A DNA stretch of 62,554 nt from an uncultured Odoribacter sp. (GCA_910588375.1 CAJUQA010000009.1:1-62554), one strand, 5' to 3'; shown: positions 25,454 to 34,853, counted from the stretch's first letter. Translations and numbers: made by a program. The notes: generated by a model not told the origin, from the letters alone.

Positions 25454-26716
25454 CTAAATAAAACTGATTAGCAACATGATGTTTAGAAGTGTCACGATAC
25501 CTCCCAGGATATACAATACCCACCGGGTGGAAGCTTTGTTTTTATATTTTCCCATGACTTTCCCGGAAGAAGTCAGATAAACCTGCAAAAAAATGGTCAC
25601 CGGCAACTGGATGCTAAGTATCATCTGAGAATAAATCAATCCCATAAAAGGACTCTTGACCACCATAATAATCAGTAACGCCAATACCAGTGAAATCAAA
25701 ATGCCCCAGCGGGAATGGCTATCCTTAATGTCATAGGGTTCCCGGTAAATACCGGCAAAAATGGAACCGGCCGCCATACCGGAAGTGATGGTGGACGCTA
25801 TGCCGGCAAAAAGCAAGGCCACCGCAAAAATAACGGCTGCATTGTTACCCAACAAAGGCTGTAATAAAGACTTGGCCTGTTCCAGTTCCGTCACCGACGT
25901 ACCGTTTTTGAAAAAGCTGGCTGCCGCCAGAAGTATCATGGCACTATTTATCGCCCAGCCGACCATCATGGAAAGAAAGGTGTCCCAAAATTCATACCGC
26001 AATTGTTTTTTTATAACCGCTTCATCTTCCAGATTCCACTGCCGGCTCTGGATGACCTCCGAGTGGAGAAACAAATTGTGAGGCATTACAACGGCACCCA
26101 ATACACTCATGATAACCACCATGGAACCTTCCGGAAAAGAGGGCGTCATCCAAGCTTGCAGGGCTTCCCCCCATTCTATGTGTACCAAAGACAATTCATA
26201 AATAAAAGAAAGACCGATGATGGAAACGAAAGCAATAATCCAGCGCTCAATCACCCGGTAGCTGTTGGTGAAAAGCATTATCACCACGACTACACAAGTT
26301 ATCACCGCTCCGATTCTAACCGGAATGTGGAACAACATGTCCAAAGCAATCGCCCCGCCTAAGATTTCAGCCAAAGAAGTAGAGACCGAGGCCCCCATCG
26401 CCGAAAAAAGCGTCAGTTTCGCATACCGCGGTTTCAGGTAAGCCACCGCAGCCTCCGACAAACACAGTCCCGTCACTATCCCCAAGTGCGCTACATTGTG
26501 CTGGAGAATAATCAGCATCACTGTCGAGAGCGAAACCATCCACAGCAAGGCATATCCGTAGTCCGCACCAGCGGCCAGATTGGACGCCCAATTCCCCGGA
26601 TCGATAAATCCGACGGTAACCAAAAGCCCCGGCCCGATATATTTTAGAATCTCCAACCCTCCCAACCGGGGATGATGTCGGGTCGTCTTCAATGATTTAC
26701 GTATAAAACCGAACAT
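25454..26716 (-). CDS. mntH: Nramp-family divalent metal transporter
   Basis: 420 residues, about 11 membrane segments. Proton-coupled import of Mn2+ or Fe2+ across the inner membrane. The metal-binding residues are visible: DPGN in TM1 (residues about 42-45) and the MPHN of TM6 (AVVMPHNLFLHS). These are the Nramp signatures for transition metals with the diagnostic Met. Stands alone with its own promoter; whether Mn or Fe is preferred cannot be told. No MntR or Fur-like operator is evident to me. Confidence 0.92.
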   Translation of the reverse strand: MFGFIRKSLKTTRHHPRLGGLEILKYIGPGLLVTVGFIDPGNWASNLAAGADYGYALLWMVSLSTVMLIILQHNVAHLGIVTGLCLSEAAVAYLKPRYAKLTLFSAMGASVSTSLAEILGGAIALDMLFHIPVRIGAVITCVVVVIMLFTNSYRVIERWIIAFVSIIGLSFIYELSLVHIEWGEALQAWMTPSFPEGSMVVIMSVLGAVVMPHNLFLHSEVIQSRQWNLEDEAVIKKQLRYEFWDTFLSMMVGWAINSAMILLAAASFFKNGTSVTELEQAKSLLQPLLGNNAAVIFAVALLFAGIASTITSGMAAGSIFAGIYREPYDIKDSHSRWGILISLVLALLIIMVVKSPFMGLIYSQMILSIQLPVTIFLQVYLTSSGKVMGKYKNKASTRWVLYILGGIVTLLNIMLLISFI

Positions 26717-26741
26717 ATTTGCAATACATTAATAAAGTGAG

Positions 26742-26749
26742 CAAAGGTA
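26742..26749 (-). promoter_or_regulatory. Promoter -7 element for mntH
   Basis: Minus-strand TACCTTTG, exact TAnnTTTG, 25 bases before the ATG at 26716. Confidence 0.6.
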
Positions 26750-26816
26750 TGAATAAACCCTGAAATAACGGATAAAGCCCGTTCCAATTCCAAAGGGATA
26801 CGAACTAATGTAAAGG

Positions 26817-26848
26817 TTTGTTTATTCCGATTTGTAATTATATATTTG
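26817..26848 (+). promoter_or_regulatory. Full Bacteroidetes promoter for the acyl-CoA synthetase gene
   Basis: TTTG (26817-26820), 20 bases, TATATTTG (26841-26848): both the -33 and -7 elements are exact. The start codon follows 70 bases later. Confidence 0.75.
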
Positions 26849-26918
26849 TATTTTAGTAATAAAAATAAGTTTTAAGCTTCTTTTTATTTTGAATTATAAC
26901 ACCAATCCGTAGAGCTCC

Positions 26919-28979
26919 ATGATAAACCAACAATTATTGAATCCTTCCGGCATTGTGATTATCGGCGGTTCGGACGACCTCCAGAAACCCGGCGGTAAAG
27001 TATTGAAAAACGTGATTGACGGAAAATTCCCGGGCAATCTGTTTGTCGTAAACCCCAAAGCGGAAGAAGTACAGGGCATCCCGGCTCATCATCATGTGAA
27101 AGACTTGCCCCAGGTGGACTGTGCCATTTTGGCCATCGCCGCCAAATACTGTCCGGAAACGGTGGAAATTCTCGCCAAAGAAAAAGGCACCCGGGCTTTT
27201 GTTATCCTATCGGCAGGATTCAGTGAAGAAAATGCAGAAGGAGCCGAAATGGAAAAACAAATCGTAAAAACGATAGATGAAGTGGGAGGAGCGCTGATTG
27301 GTCCCAATTGTATCGGTATCTTAACCACTCATTATAACGGTGTATTCACCACCCCCATTCCCCAATTGGACCCTCAAGGCGTAGACCTGATTTCCGGTTC
27401 CGGAGCGACAGCCCTGTTTATCATGGATGCAGGCATACAGAAAGGGGTGAAATTTTCCAGCGTATTTTCAGTCGGGAACTCCGCCCAAATCGGCGTGGAA
27501 GACGTCCTGGAATACTTAGACGAATCTTTCGACCCGCAAAGCAGTTCCCGCGTGAAACTGCTTTATGTGGAAAGCATTGAAAACCCGGAAAAGCTGTTGA
27601 AACACGCTTCCTCCCTAATTCGCAAGGGATGCCGCATTGCCGCTGTAAAATCGGGCGGTTCGGCAGCAGGCAGTCGGGCAGCTTCATCCCATACCGGAGC
27701 ATTGGCCAGTCCGGACATTGCTGTTGAAGCATTGTTCCGGAAAGCAGGTATCGTACGATGTAAAGGACGGGACGAACTGGCCACCGTAGCCGGTATTTTC
27801 ATGTATCCCCCGTTGAAAGGGAAAAACATGGCTATTGTCACCCACGCAGGAGGTCCTGCCGTCATGCTAACCGACTCTTTATCAGATGGGAATATGGAAG
27901 TTCCTCATTTGGAAGGTCCCAATGCGAAGGAATTGCTGTTAAAATTATTTAATGGCTCTTCGGTAGGAAATCCCATTGATTTTTTAGCTACCGGTACTGC
28001 CGAACAGTTAGGTATCATTTTAGACGCCTGCAACCGGGATTTCGACAATATCGACGGGATTGCAGTCATTTTCGGAAGTCCCGGACTATTTCCGGTATTT
28101 GATGTTTACGACACGCTGGCAGAAAAGATGCGTACCACCGGAAAACCCATTTTCCCCATTTTCCCGTCCTACACTATCGTCAAGGAAGAGATTCAGGAAT
28201 TTGTCAAAAAAGGCTTCGTTTATTTTCCCGATGAAGTCATTTTCGGGAATGCCTTGGCCAAAATCAGCAATACCCCTGCCCCCCAGCCGGAATACATCAC
28301 GCTTCCGGAAATGGATAGGAATACTATACGGAAAATCATCGACGAAGCAGATAACGGATACCTTTCTCCCGAACAAATCCACCAATTATTGGATGCTGCC
28401 GGAATCCGCCGCGCGAAGGAAGGAATCGCCACTACCGAAAATGAGTGCGTCGCAATAGCACGGACCATCGGATTCCCGTTAGTCATGAAAGTGGTAGGTC
28501 CTGTACACAAATCCGATGTGGGAGGAGTAACATTAAATGTCAGGGATGAAGAAACCGTCATCCGGGAATTCAACCGGATGATGAAAATCCGGGACACGCA
28601 CGCCGTCATGTTAGCACAGCAACTAAAAGGTACGGAAGTATTTATCGGTACCAAACGGGAAGCCAAATTCGGACACATGGTATTATGCGGTCTGGGCGGT
28701 ATCTTCATTGAAGTACTGAAAGACGTGCAGGCGGGACTGGCTCCGCTCTCCGAAAAGGAAGCCACCGAAATGATACGGAATTTAAAATCCTATAAAATCA
28801 TCCAAGGCGTGCGTGGACAGGAACCCGTCAATGAAAACCAGTTTTCAGAAGCCATTGCAAGGATGTCCGCTTTGGTTCAAATCGCACCCGAAATTTTTGA
28901 GATGGACCTGAATCCCTTGTTAGGTAACCGGGAGAACGTGGTTGCCGTCGATGCCAGAATCAGAATTGAAAAAGACTAA
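26919..28979 (+). CDS. Acetate/acyl-CoA ligase (ADP-forming), fused alpha-beta chain
   Basis: 686 residues. Interconverts acyl-CoA + ADP + Pi and acid + ATP + CoA, which yields ATP when fermenters excrete acids. Order: CoA-binding Rossmann domain (IVIIGGSDDLQKPGGKVL, about 10-130), succinyl-CoA-ligase-like domains with the phosphohistidine loop ASSHTGALAS (about residue 257), and a C-terminal ATP-grasp domain from about residue 480 (FPLVMKVVGPVHKSDVGGV, EVFIGTKR, FGHMVLCGLGGIFIEVL). Both subunits in one chain is common in Bacteroidetes. Acetate or branched/aryl acids could be the substrate. Confidence 0.92.
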   Translation: MINQQLLNPSGIVIIGGSDDLQKPGGKVLKNVIDGKFPGNLFVVNPKAEEVQGIPAHHHVKDLPQVDCAILAIAAKYCPETVEILAKEKGTRAFVILSAGFSEENAEGAEMEKQIVKTIDEVGGALIGPNCIGILTTHYNGVFTTPIPQLDPQGVDLISGSGATALFIMDAGIQKGVKFSSVFSVGNSAQIGVEDVLEYLDESFDPQSSSRVKLLYVESIENPEKLLKHASSLIRKGCRIAAVKSGGSAAGSRAASSHTGALASPDIAVEALFRKAGIVRCKGRDELATVAGIFMYPPLKGKNMAIVTHAGGPAVMLTDSLSDGNMEVPHLEGPNAKELLLKLFNGSSVGNPIDFLATGTAEQLGIILDACNRDFDNIDGIAVIFGSPGLFPVFDVYDTLAEKMRTTGKPIFPIFPSYTIVKEEIQEFVKKGFVYFPDEVIFGNALAKISNTPAPQPEYITLPEMDRNTIRKIIDEADNGYLSPEQIHQLLDAAGIRRAKEGIATTENECVAIARTIGFPLVMKVVGPVHKSDVGGVTLNVRDEETVIREFNRMMKIRDTHAVMLAQQLKGTEVFIGTKREAKFGHMVLCGLGGIFIEVLKDVQAGLAPLSEKEATEMIRNLKSYKIIQGVRGQEPVNENQFSEAIARMSALVQIAPEIFEMDLNPLLGNRENVVAVDARIRIEKD

Positions 28980-28994
28980 ACAAACGGAATCCCT

Positions 28995-29162
28995 ATGAAA
29001 AAATGGAAAGAATATACTAAACCGGAACGGGCGATGCTGATTACTATCGGCATATTGCTGCTATTGATTTTACTCACGTCCCACCGGGTGAAAGACGGCA
29101 TACAACGGGGATTCGACCACTTTTTCTCCACGCCTGCCGCAAGTGTTGAAAACAACGAATAA
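28995..29162 (+). CDS. Small single-pass membrane protein (55 residues)
   Basis: Starts 15 bases after the acyl-CoA synthetase stop. MKKWKEYTKPERAMLITIGI leads into a Leu/Ile-rich membrane helix (about residues 14-29), followed by a short tail SHRVKDGIQRGFDHFF. A positively charged N-terminus predicts the start inside the cytoplasm. It is likely in the same transcript as the synthetase. No family recognised; too short for certainty, but the helix and in-frame spacing make it credible. Confidence 0.5.
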   Translation: MKKWKEYTKPERAMLITIGILLLLILLTSHRVKDGIQRGFDHFFSTPAASVENNE

Positions 29163-29255
29163 AAACTGTCAACGGCCTCTTTCCTCAACCTTTCCCTCTT
29201 TCTGCCGTATTTATAGAGGAAACGAAAAAAATTCATTCACTTAAATACGGTATTT

Positions 29256-29852
29256 ATGGAAAAAAACGAACGTCCCCAACTCACGGCCGATTTGGAAGGC
29301 AATTATCTGATTGACAAAGTGAGCGCCGGAGAAAAAGCCATCGGCCTCTTTTATGCCCCTTCGGGCGGCAGCGTGCATAAGGTGGCCAAACGCATCAAAC
29401 AGAAAATAAAGGACCGGAAAGTAGACATGCTGTATATCCGGGATGTGAAACCCGAAGATTTTTTGAATTACAGAAATCTCATACTGGTTTCCTCTACCTC
29501 GGGCAAAGACGCCTGGAACAATAAGGAAACTGACGAATGGGCGACTTTTATGCCAGGACTGCAAAAACTGCATCTGGACGGTCGGCGGGTGGCATTGGTC
29601 GGTTTAGGCAATTGCGCCCTGTATCCGAATAATTTTGCAGACGGTTTGCGCAACCTGGCGGAACTGGTAGAAGAAAAAGGCGGCATCCTAATAGGAAAAA
29701 CCGAACCGGACGATTATACCTTCACCCTGTCTCGGGCCCTGCAAGACAATCTGTTTGTAGGCCTTCCCCTGGACGAAGACAATGAAGCCGACAAAACGGA
29801 CGTCCGCATCGAAAAATGGCTGTCACTGGTATTGCCTGAAATGGAAGAATAA
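29256..29852 (+). CDS. Flavodoxin-family protein with N-terminal extension
   Basis: 198 residues. FMN-binding electron carrier fold: a core beta strand and phosphate loop region (IGLFYAPSGGSVHKVAKRI, about 29-47), and the C-terminal half is typical of long-chain flavodoxins (VALVGLGNCALYPNNFADGL, FVGLPLDEDNEADKTDVRIE). The phosphate-binding loop reads APSGGSVH instead of the usual T/S-x-T-G-x-T, so FMN binding may be altered. It has about 25 extra residues before the fold. Flavodoxin reduces cobalamin for adenosylation in E. coli; adjacency to the cob cluster makes that attractive but is only context. Confidence 0.8.
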   Translation: MEKNERPQLTADLEGNYLIDKVSAGEKAIGLFYAPSGGSVHKVAKRIKQKIKDRKVDMLYIRDVKPEDFLNYRNLILVSSTSGKDAWNNKETDEWATFMPGLQKLHLDGRRVALVGLGNCALYPNNFADGLRNLAELVEEKGGILIGKTEPDDYTFTLSRALQDNLFVGLPLDEDNEADKTDVRIEKWLSLVLPEMEE

Positions 29853-29861
29853 AATTTACGG

Positions 29862-29891
29862 CTAAAAGCTGGAATCTTTTTCAGCTTTTAG
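29862..29891. terminator. Inverted repeat at the 3' end of convergent flavodoxin and cobC
   Basis: A perfect 10-bp stem (CTAAAAGCTG 29862-29871 with CAGCTTTTAG 29882-29891) and 10-base loop. It lies inside the last codons of cobC and includes its stop, so one hairpin may end both transcripts. T runs are weak. Confidence 0.5.
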
Positions 29892-30413
29892 TTCTATATC
29901 CGTGCGACTTCCGTAAGGAATATCGACCGAAAAGGCATTCTCCACGGCAAGCTGTCCGGCATAAATCAAAGCACAACGCACGACGCCACCATGCACAAAC
30001 AAGCATACATGCCGGAACGACTGTTTTTTCAATTCGTCCAGAAATTGCGCCACCCGATGCAATTGGTCCCGGAAACTCTCCCCGTCGCCAGCAGGTATAT
30101 TCACCCAATCATGGTACCATTGTTCCAGAACAGGGTCTTCAATAGCCTCCCAACGCTGCATTTCCCAACGCCCGAAGTTCATTTCCTTTAAACGGGCATC
30201 CGGAACAGAGTTTTGAAAGCCGCAAGCCATCGCCAACTTCCGGCAACGCGCCAAAGGACTGTGGTATACAGCATCGAAAATTTCCCCCTCTATACTCTGA
30301 GCCACCCGCGCCGCTTCCTCCGGAAAAGTAGGGGCAGTATCCACATCCGTAAAACCGTATACGACACCCGGTTCCACAGCCACACTCGTATGACGAATCA
30401 AAGTGATTTTCAT
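29862..30413 (-). CDS. cobC: Alpha-ribazole phosphatase-like histidine phosphatase
   Basis: 183 residues. Removes phosphate from alpha-ribazole-5'-P (or adenosylcobalamin-5'-P) in nucleotide-loop assembly. Histidine-phosphatase motifs: LIRHTSV near residue 4 (catalytic RHT rather than RHG, as in many CobC proteins), SPLARC, EMNFGRWE, and the second His in FVHGGVVR. It ends the minus-strand cobU-cobT-cobS-cobC run, 1 base after cobS. Confidence 0.85.
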   Translation of the reverse strand: MKITLIRHTSVAVEPGVVYGFTDVDTAPTFPEEAARVAQSIEGEIFDAVYHSPLARCRKLAMACGFQNSVPDARLKEMNFGRWEMQRWEAIEDPVLEQWYHDWVNIPAGDGESFRDQLHRVAQFLDELKKQSFRHVCLFVHGGVVRCALIYAGQLAVENAFSVDIPYGSRTDIELKAEKDSSF

Positions 30414-30414
30414 T

Positions 30415-31161
30415 CTATCGGCAGTAAATAATGACTATCCCGAGATAACACGCCAGTTCCGTAATCAAAAAAGAAGCTCCGCAGCAATCACCGGTATATC
30501 CGCCGATTTTCTTTTTCATATACATCCGCAAACACAGTGATGTCATCACCGGCAATACCAATGCCCCCAGAAACCAATAATCTTTTACGGCAAGAAAAGG
30601 GAGAAAAACCAGAATGACTATGGGAATGTGAGCGAATAGCGTGTTACGCCTGTATACAACTTTTGTCTTCGATTCTTCCTCTGTACGGGCATACGGCAAC
30701 GTATTTATCATGAAAGAGGTACAGAATTTCGAAAAGATGTCCGCCGAAACGACAAGAGCCCAGGCAACAGGCATGTCCAAACTATACAAGAAAGATACAT
30801 ACAGAAGAAAATACACTATCAATCCTATCGTACCGTAGCTCCCGATATGGGAATCTTTCATGATTGCGAGGATTTTCTCTTTGGAAGTCCCGCCACCAAA
30901 ACCGTCGAGGAAATCGGCCAAACCGTCTTCGTGCATCGCTCCTGTCAGCAGCAACCGCACCGCCACCGCCAATACGCAGGCAGGAAACCAAGGCATCACT
31001 AATGAGGCGCCCCATAAGGTCAAAGCTGTCACGCCTCCGGTCAGGTAGCCCACCAACGGCCAATACATCAATACGTCGGCAAAGTACCGTTTGTCTATTG
31101 TGACCACCCTCCACAGAGGCAAACGCGTCAACATCATGACTGCCGCCAAAAAACCTTTCAT
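30415..31161 (-). CDS. cobS: Adenosylcobinamide-GDP ribazoletransferase (cobalamin synthase)
   Basis: 248 residues from the ATG at 31161; a TTG two codons earlier is less likely. Inner-membrane enzyme joining adenosylcobinamide-GDP and alpha-ribazole(-P). Several membrane helices; the family's EDGLADFLDGFGGGTSKEK (acidic metal-binding cluster) and the KDSHIGSYGTIGL stretch are present. Starts 2 bases after cobT. Confidence 0.92.
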   Translation of the reverse strand: MKGFLAAVMMLTRLPLWRVVTIDKRYFADVLMYWPLVGYLTGGVTALTLWGASLVMPWFPACVLAVAVRLLLTGAMHEDGLADFLDGFGGGTSKEKILAIMKDSHIGSYGTIGLIVYFLLYVSFLYSLDMPVAWALVVSADIFSKFCTSFMINTLPYARTEEESKTKVVYRRNTLFAHIPIVILVFLPFLAVKDYWFLGALVLPVMTSLCLRMYMKKKIGGYTGDCCGASFLITELACYLGIVIIYCR

Positions 31162-31163
31162 AT

Positions 31164-32204
31164 TCAATCGAAATATTTGGTTACCGCCGCTTTTTTAAAG
31201 TCGTTCATTTCATTAATCATCCGCACCGCCGAGTCGATGATGGGAAAGGCACAGATGGCTCCCGTTCCTTCTCCCAAGCGTAAGTCCAAATGAAGCAGGG
31301 CACGCGCCCCCAGATAATCCAGCACCAGTTTGTGACCGACCTCATCGCCCTGATGACCGAATATGCAATATTCCATCACGGCAGGGTAGAGTTTTTGCGC
31401 CGCCAGCAAACAATTGGTCATGATGAAGCCGTCAATAAGGATAATCATACGGAGTTCGGCAGCCCGCAACATCGCCCCCACCGCTGCCACCATCTCATAG
31501 CCTCCGAAGTAACGCAAAACATCCGGCACGGAAGAATCACCGGTATAATTTTCCATCGAGCGTTTCAATACATTATATTTATGGCTGATTCCCGTTTTAT
31601 CCAACCCACTGCCCGCCCCGACGCATTGTTCCAATGAAATACCCGTGAGATAAGTCATCCACAGAGAAGAAGAAGAGGTGTTGGCAATGCCCATCTCGCC
31701 GAAGCTTATGATATTCGTGCCTTCACTGTAGACAAGGTCCACCATTTCCGCCCCAATGGCTATCGCCCGGTCAAACTCTTCTTCCGTCATCGCGGCCTCA
31801 TACAGATAGTTGCGCGTACCTTTCCGAATTTTACGGTCTATCAATCCGGGCAGTCCGTTAAAATCAAAATTAACGCCGCAGTCCACAATCTTCAGGTCAA
31901 AATGGTGCTGACGGCAAAACATGTTTATTCCCGCCCCGCCTTTCAAGAAATTAGGGATGGCTTGTGCCGTCACTTCAGGTGCGGAGAAACTGACTCCTTC
32001 TTTCACAATACCATGGTCCGCCGCAAAAATAATATTCTGCGGTTTCTCCAACCGGGGTGACAAGGTTTGCTGTATGGTGCCGATTTGCACGGCGAGTTCT
32101 TCCAAACGCCCTAACGAACCTTTGGGCTTCGTCAGGTTATTGATTTTATCTACCAATGCCGGAACGATTTTCTTATCCGGCACTTGAATACGAAATGCTT
32201 GCAT
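31164..32204 (-). CDS. cobT: Nicotinate-nucleotide-dimethylbenzimidazole phosphoribosyltransferase
   Basis: 346 residues. Makes alpha-ribazole-phosphate from a lower-ligand base and nicotinate mononucleotide. Seen: LTKPKGSLGRLEELA, FAADHGIVKEGVS, GEMGIANTSSSS and the catalytic-Glu segment RLGEGTGAI near residue 318. This enzyme decides which base becomes the lower ligand of cobamides. Confidence 0.95.
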   Translation of the reverse strand: MQAFRIQVPDKKIVPALVDKINNLTKPKGSLGRLEELAVQIGTIQQTLSPRLEKPQNIIFAADHGIVKEGVSFSAPEVTAQAIPNFLKGGAGINMFCRQHHFDLKIVDCGVNFDFNGLPGLIDRKIRKGTRNYLYEAAMTEEEFDRAIAIGAEMVDLVYSEGTNIISFGEMGIANTSSSSLWMTYLTGISLEQCVGAGSGLDKTGISHKYNVLKRSMENYTGDSSVPDVLRYFGGYEMVAAVGAMLRAAELRMIILIDGFIMTNCLLAAQKLYPAVMEYCIFGHQGDEVGHKLVLDYLGARALLHLDLRLGEGTGAICAFPIIDSAVRMINEMNDFKKAAVTKYFD

Positions 32205-32240
32205 AATCTATTTTTTACCGAATGTCAATACATTTTTACC

Positions 32241-32753
32241 TCAGCCTTTTATTTTCACAGGGATACCCGACACCATCCACACCACTTCATCCGCCCGCTC
32301 CGCCACATACTGGTTCATCCAGCCCAGCAAATCGGTAAAATGCCGCTGGACGTCGTTCTCAGAAACCCCACCCAAACCGATTTCATTGGTGACAAAAATA
32401 AAGAAGGCATCCTGTGCGGTGAATTTATCAAACTCCTCTTTCAACTGTGTCAAGGATAAATCCGTCTGTCCGTCATTGTCAAAGAAAAAATTCGTACACC
32501 ACAAGGTCAGACAATCCACCACAACAACCCGCCCATCCAACTGATGACGGCTCAACTGTTTTTCCTCCTCGATATTAGTCCATTGGGGACCTCTGTCTTC
32601 CTGATGGCGGCGGATGCGCTCCCGATATTCCTCGTCCCACACCCGCGATGTGGCCAGATACACCGGATTCTCCGCACTTTGCAATGCCAGACGCTGCGCA
32701 TAACTGCTTTTGCCGGAACGCTGTCCGCCGGTGATTAAAATGATTTTTCTCAT
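32241..32753 (-). CDS. cobU: Adenosylcobinamide kinase / GTP guanylyltransferase
   Basis: 170 residues. Phosphorylates adenosylcobinamide and adds GMP. P-loop GGQRSGKSSYAQ (about residues 8-19), then YLATSRVWDEEYRERIRRHQ (with the guanylylated His), VVDCLTLWCTN and FVTNEIGLGGVS. First gene of the minus-strand arm; the divergent gene starts 86 bases away, too close to fit a full cobalamin riboswitch. Confidence 0.95.
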   Translation of the reverse strand: MRKIILITGGQRSGKSSYAQRLALQSAENPVYLATSRVWDEEYRERIRRHQEDRGPQWTNIEEEKQLSRHQLDGRVVVVDCLTLWCTNFFFDNDGQTDLSLTQLKEEFDKFTAQDAFFIFVTNEIGLGGVSENDVQRHFTDLLGWMNQYVAERADEVVWMVSGIPVKIKG

Positions 32754-32805
32754 CTTACCAATTTCTTTCGGCTCGTAAATATATAACGCTTTTTCTAATC
32801 TTTGC

Positions 32806-32813
32806 TAACTTTG
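32806..32813 (+). promoter_or_regulatory. Promoter -7 element for the plus-strand cob arm
   Basis: TAACTTTG, exact TAnnTTTG, 26 bases before the ATG at 32840. Confidence 0.55.
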
Positions 32814-32839
32814 CTCCACCGAAATCAAAACGACATTAC

Positions 32840-33361
32840 ATGGCTTCTACAGAATTATTACTGACCCGGCATGGCGAAACGGAGGAGAACAAACGGGACA
32901 TCATGCAGGGGCACATACCCGGAAAACTGTCGGACAATGGAATCCGACAGGCGCAGCAATTGGGAGAATTGTTGGCGGAAGAACCCATCGATGCCATTGT
33001 ATGCAGCGACTTGGCACGCAGTTACGACACGGCCAACATTATCGGCAAAATGAAAGGACTGACGCCACGCCCAACATCTCTGCTACGGGAAATCGACTGG
33101 GGCAAACACACCGGCGGGCGGCTGTCCTCCATTGACTGGAAAAATCTGCCCGAAGGTTGCGAAACACTAGAACATCTGTCGGAAAGGGCACAAACTTTCA
33201 TCCATTGGATAAAACAAGAATACCCCGGCAAATGCGTACTGGCGGTGGGACACGGAGCCATAGACCGGGCCATTCTCGCCTTTTTGGAAGGCAAAAGCGC
33301 ACTCGAAATGGCAGACATGCCCATTATGAAAAATACCTCTTTTGTCCGTCTCAATGTATAA
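32840..33361 (+). CDS. Second histidine phosphatase of the cob cluster
   Basis: 173 residues with a canonical catalytic RHGETEENK, then SDLARSYDTA, and VGHGAIDRA for the second His. It resembles both cofactor-independent phosphoglycerate mutase-like phosphatases and CobC. With cobC at 29862 present too, one of the pair may serve alpha-ribazole-P and the other adenosylcobalamin-P, or this one may be a general phosphatase. It starts the arm that continues 6 bases later with cobQ. Confidence 0.85.
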   Translation: MASTELLLTRHGETEENKRDIMQGHIPGKLSDNGIRQAQQLGELLAEEPIDAIVCSDLARSYDTANIIGKMKGLTPRPTSLLREIDWGKHTGGRLSSIDWKNLPEGCETLEHLSERAQTFIHWIKQEYPGKCVLAVGHGAIDRAILAFLEGKSALEMADMPIMKNTSFVRLNV

Positions 33362-33367
33362 ACGCCC

Positions 33368-34843
33368 ATGAAACTGAAACCTGTCATGTTTGTCGGTACC
33401 TGTTCGGATGCGGGAAAAAGCATCGTTAACACCGCTTTCTGCCGGATTTTCCGGCAAGACGGTTATTCCCCGGCACCTTTCAAGGCTCAGAACATGTCCC
33501 TGAATTCCTATTCGACACCTGAGGGAGGCGAAATAGGACGTGCACAAGCCGTCCAAGCAGAAGCCTGCGGACTGGCACCCCACACGGATATGAACCCTCT
33601 GTTGCTGAAACCTACACATGATTTAAGTTCCCAAGTAGTTCTCAACGGCAAGCCCGTCGGCAATATGACAGCCCGGGAATATTTCGCCGACAACAAAACC
33701 GCCCTGTTCCAGGAAGCCCTCGCCGCTTTCCGACGGTTAGCCTCCCGTCACAATCCGATTGTCTTAGAAGGGGCGGGAAGTATTTCAGAACTGAATTTGC
33801 GGGACAAAGACATCACCAATATGCGCATGGCGCGGGAAGTGCAGGCAGCCACTTATTTGGTAGCGGACATCGACCGAGGAGGAGTGTTCGCTTCGGTCTA
33901 CGGCTCCGTAAGCCTGCTGCCCCCCGAAGAAAAAGCCCTGCTCAAGGGAATTATCATCAACAAATTCCGGGGAGATATTTCCCTGTTTGAAGAAGGACGG
34001 GAAATGCTCGAGAACCTGACGGGCATCCCCGTTGTCGGAGTGATTCCCTATTTCACCGACATACATATCGAGGCGGAAGATTCCGTCGCATTAAAAAACA
34101 AAGTTTCTCAAGCCGTCCCCGGTAAAATCAATGTGGCCGTCGTACGGCTACAATGCCTTTCCAATTTCACCGATTTTGACGTGCTGGAACGAGACGGACG
34201 TTTCCATCCCTATTATACCGACCAACCCAACGAGATTGCCAAGGCCGATATTATCATCCTGCCAGGCAGCAAGAATACGATAGCCGATATGCAAATGCTT
34301 CGGGACAACGGTGCGGCGGAAACCATCATCCAAGCCTATCATGACGGGAAAAAAGTCATCGGAATTTGCGGCGGGTATCAGATGCTCGGAAAAAGCATAG
34401 AAGACCCAAACGGCGTGGAAGGCGAACGGAAAAGCATCACAGGTCTGGGACTTCTCCCTCTGCAAACGGTCATTACCCGGGAAAAGATAACGGAACAACG
34501 GACATTCCGGTTCCACGACCGGCAGGAAATATGCCAAGGATACGAAATCCACATGGGGAGGACGGCTCCCCTTCCCAGTATGCCGGCATGTCCGCTGAAC
34601 CGATTGGAAAATGGAGAGCAGGACGGTTACCGGAAGGATGAAAATTGCTGGGGAACTTACATGCACGGTATTCTGGACAATGCTCCCGTACGCGATGCGC
34701 TGGCTGCCGCCTTCAATATGGAAGACATGCCTTCATTCGACTATACAGCTTTTAAGGAGCAACAATACGACCTGCTCGCCGCCCACGTCCGCTCAGCAGT
34801 GGACATGAAGTATATTTATTCCACTTTATATCCGGAAAATTAA
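33368..34843 (+). CDS. cobQ: Adenosylcobyric acid synthase (glutamine-hydrolysing)
   Basis: 491 residues. Amidates four carboxylates of adenosylcobyrinate a,c-diamide. N-terminal dethiobiotin-synthetase-like ATPase (MFVGTCSDAGKS; FKAQNMSLNSY; GAGSISELNL; DIDRGGVFASVYG) and a C-terminal class-I glutaminase with nucleophilic Cys in IGICGGYQMLG and closing YMHGILDN. A full-length copy shows the cell does more than salvage cobinamide, although the ring-building genes are not in this window. Confidence 0.96.
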   Translation: MKLKPVMFVGTCSDAGKSIVNTAFCRIFRQDGYSPAPFKAQNMSLNSYSTPEGGEIGRAQAVQAEACGLAPHTDMNPLLLKPTHDLSSQVVLNGKPVGNMTAREYFADNKTALFQEALAAFRRLASRHNPIVLEGAGSISELNLRDKDITNMRMAREVQAATYLVADIDRGGVFASVYGSVSLLPPEEKALLKGIIINKFRGDISLFEEGREMLENLTGIPVVGVIPYFTDIHIEAEDSVALKNKVSQAVPGKINVAVVRLQCLSNFTDFDVLERDGRFHPYYTDQPNEIAKADIIILPGSKNTIADMQMLRDNGAAETIIQAYHDGKKVIGICGGYQMLGKSIEDPNGVEGERKSITGLGLLPLQTVITREKITEQRTFRFHDRQEICQGYEIHMGRTAPLPSMPACPLNRLENGEQDGYRKDENCWGTYMHGILDNAPVRDALAAAFNMEDMPSFDYTAFKEQQYDLLAAHVRSAVDMKYIYSTLYPEN

Positions 34844-34853
34844 TTCAGAAACT

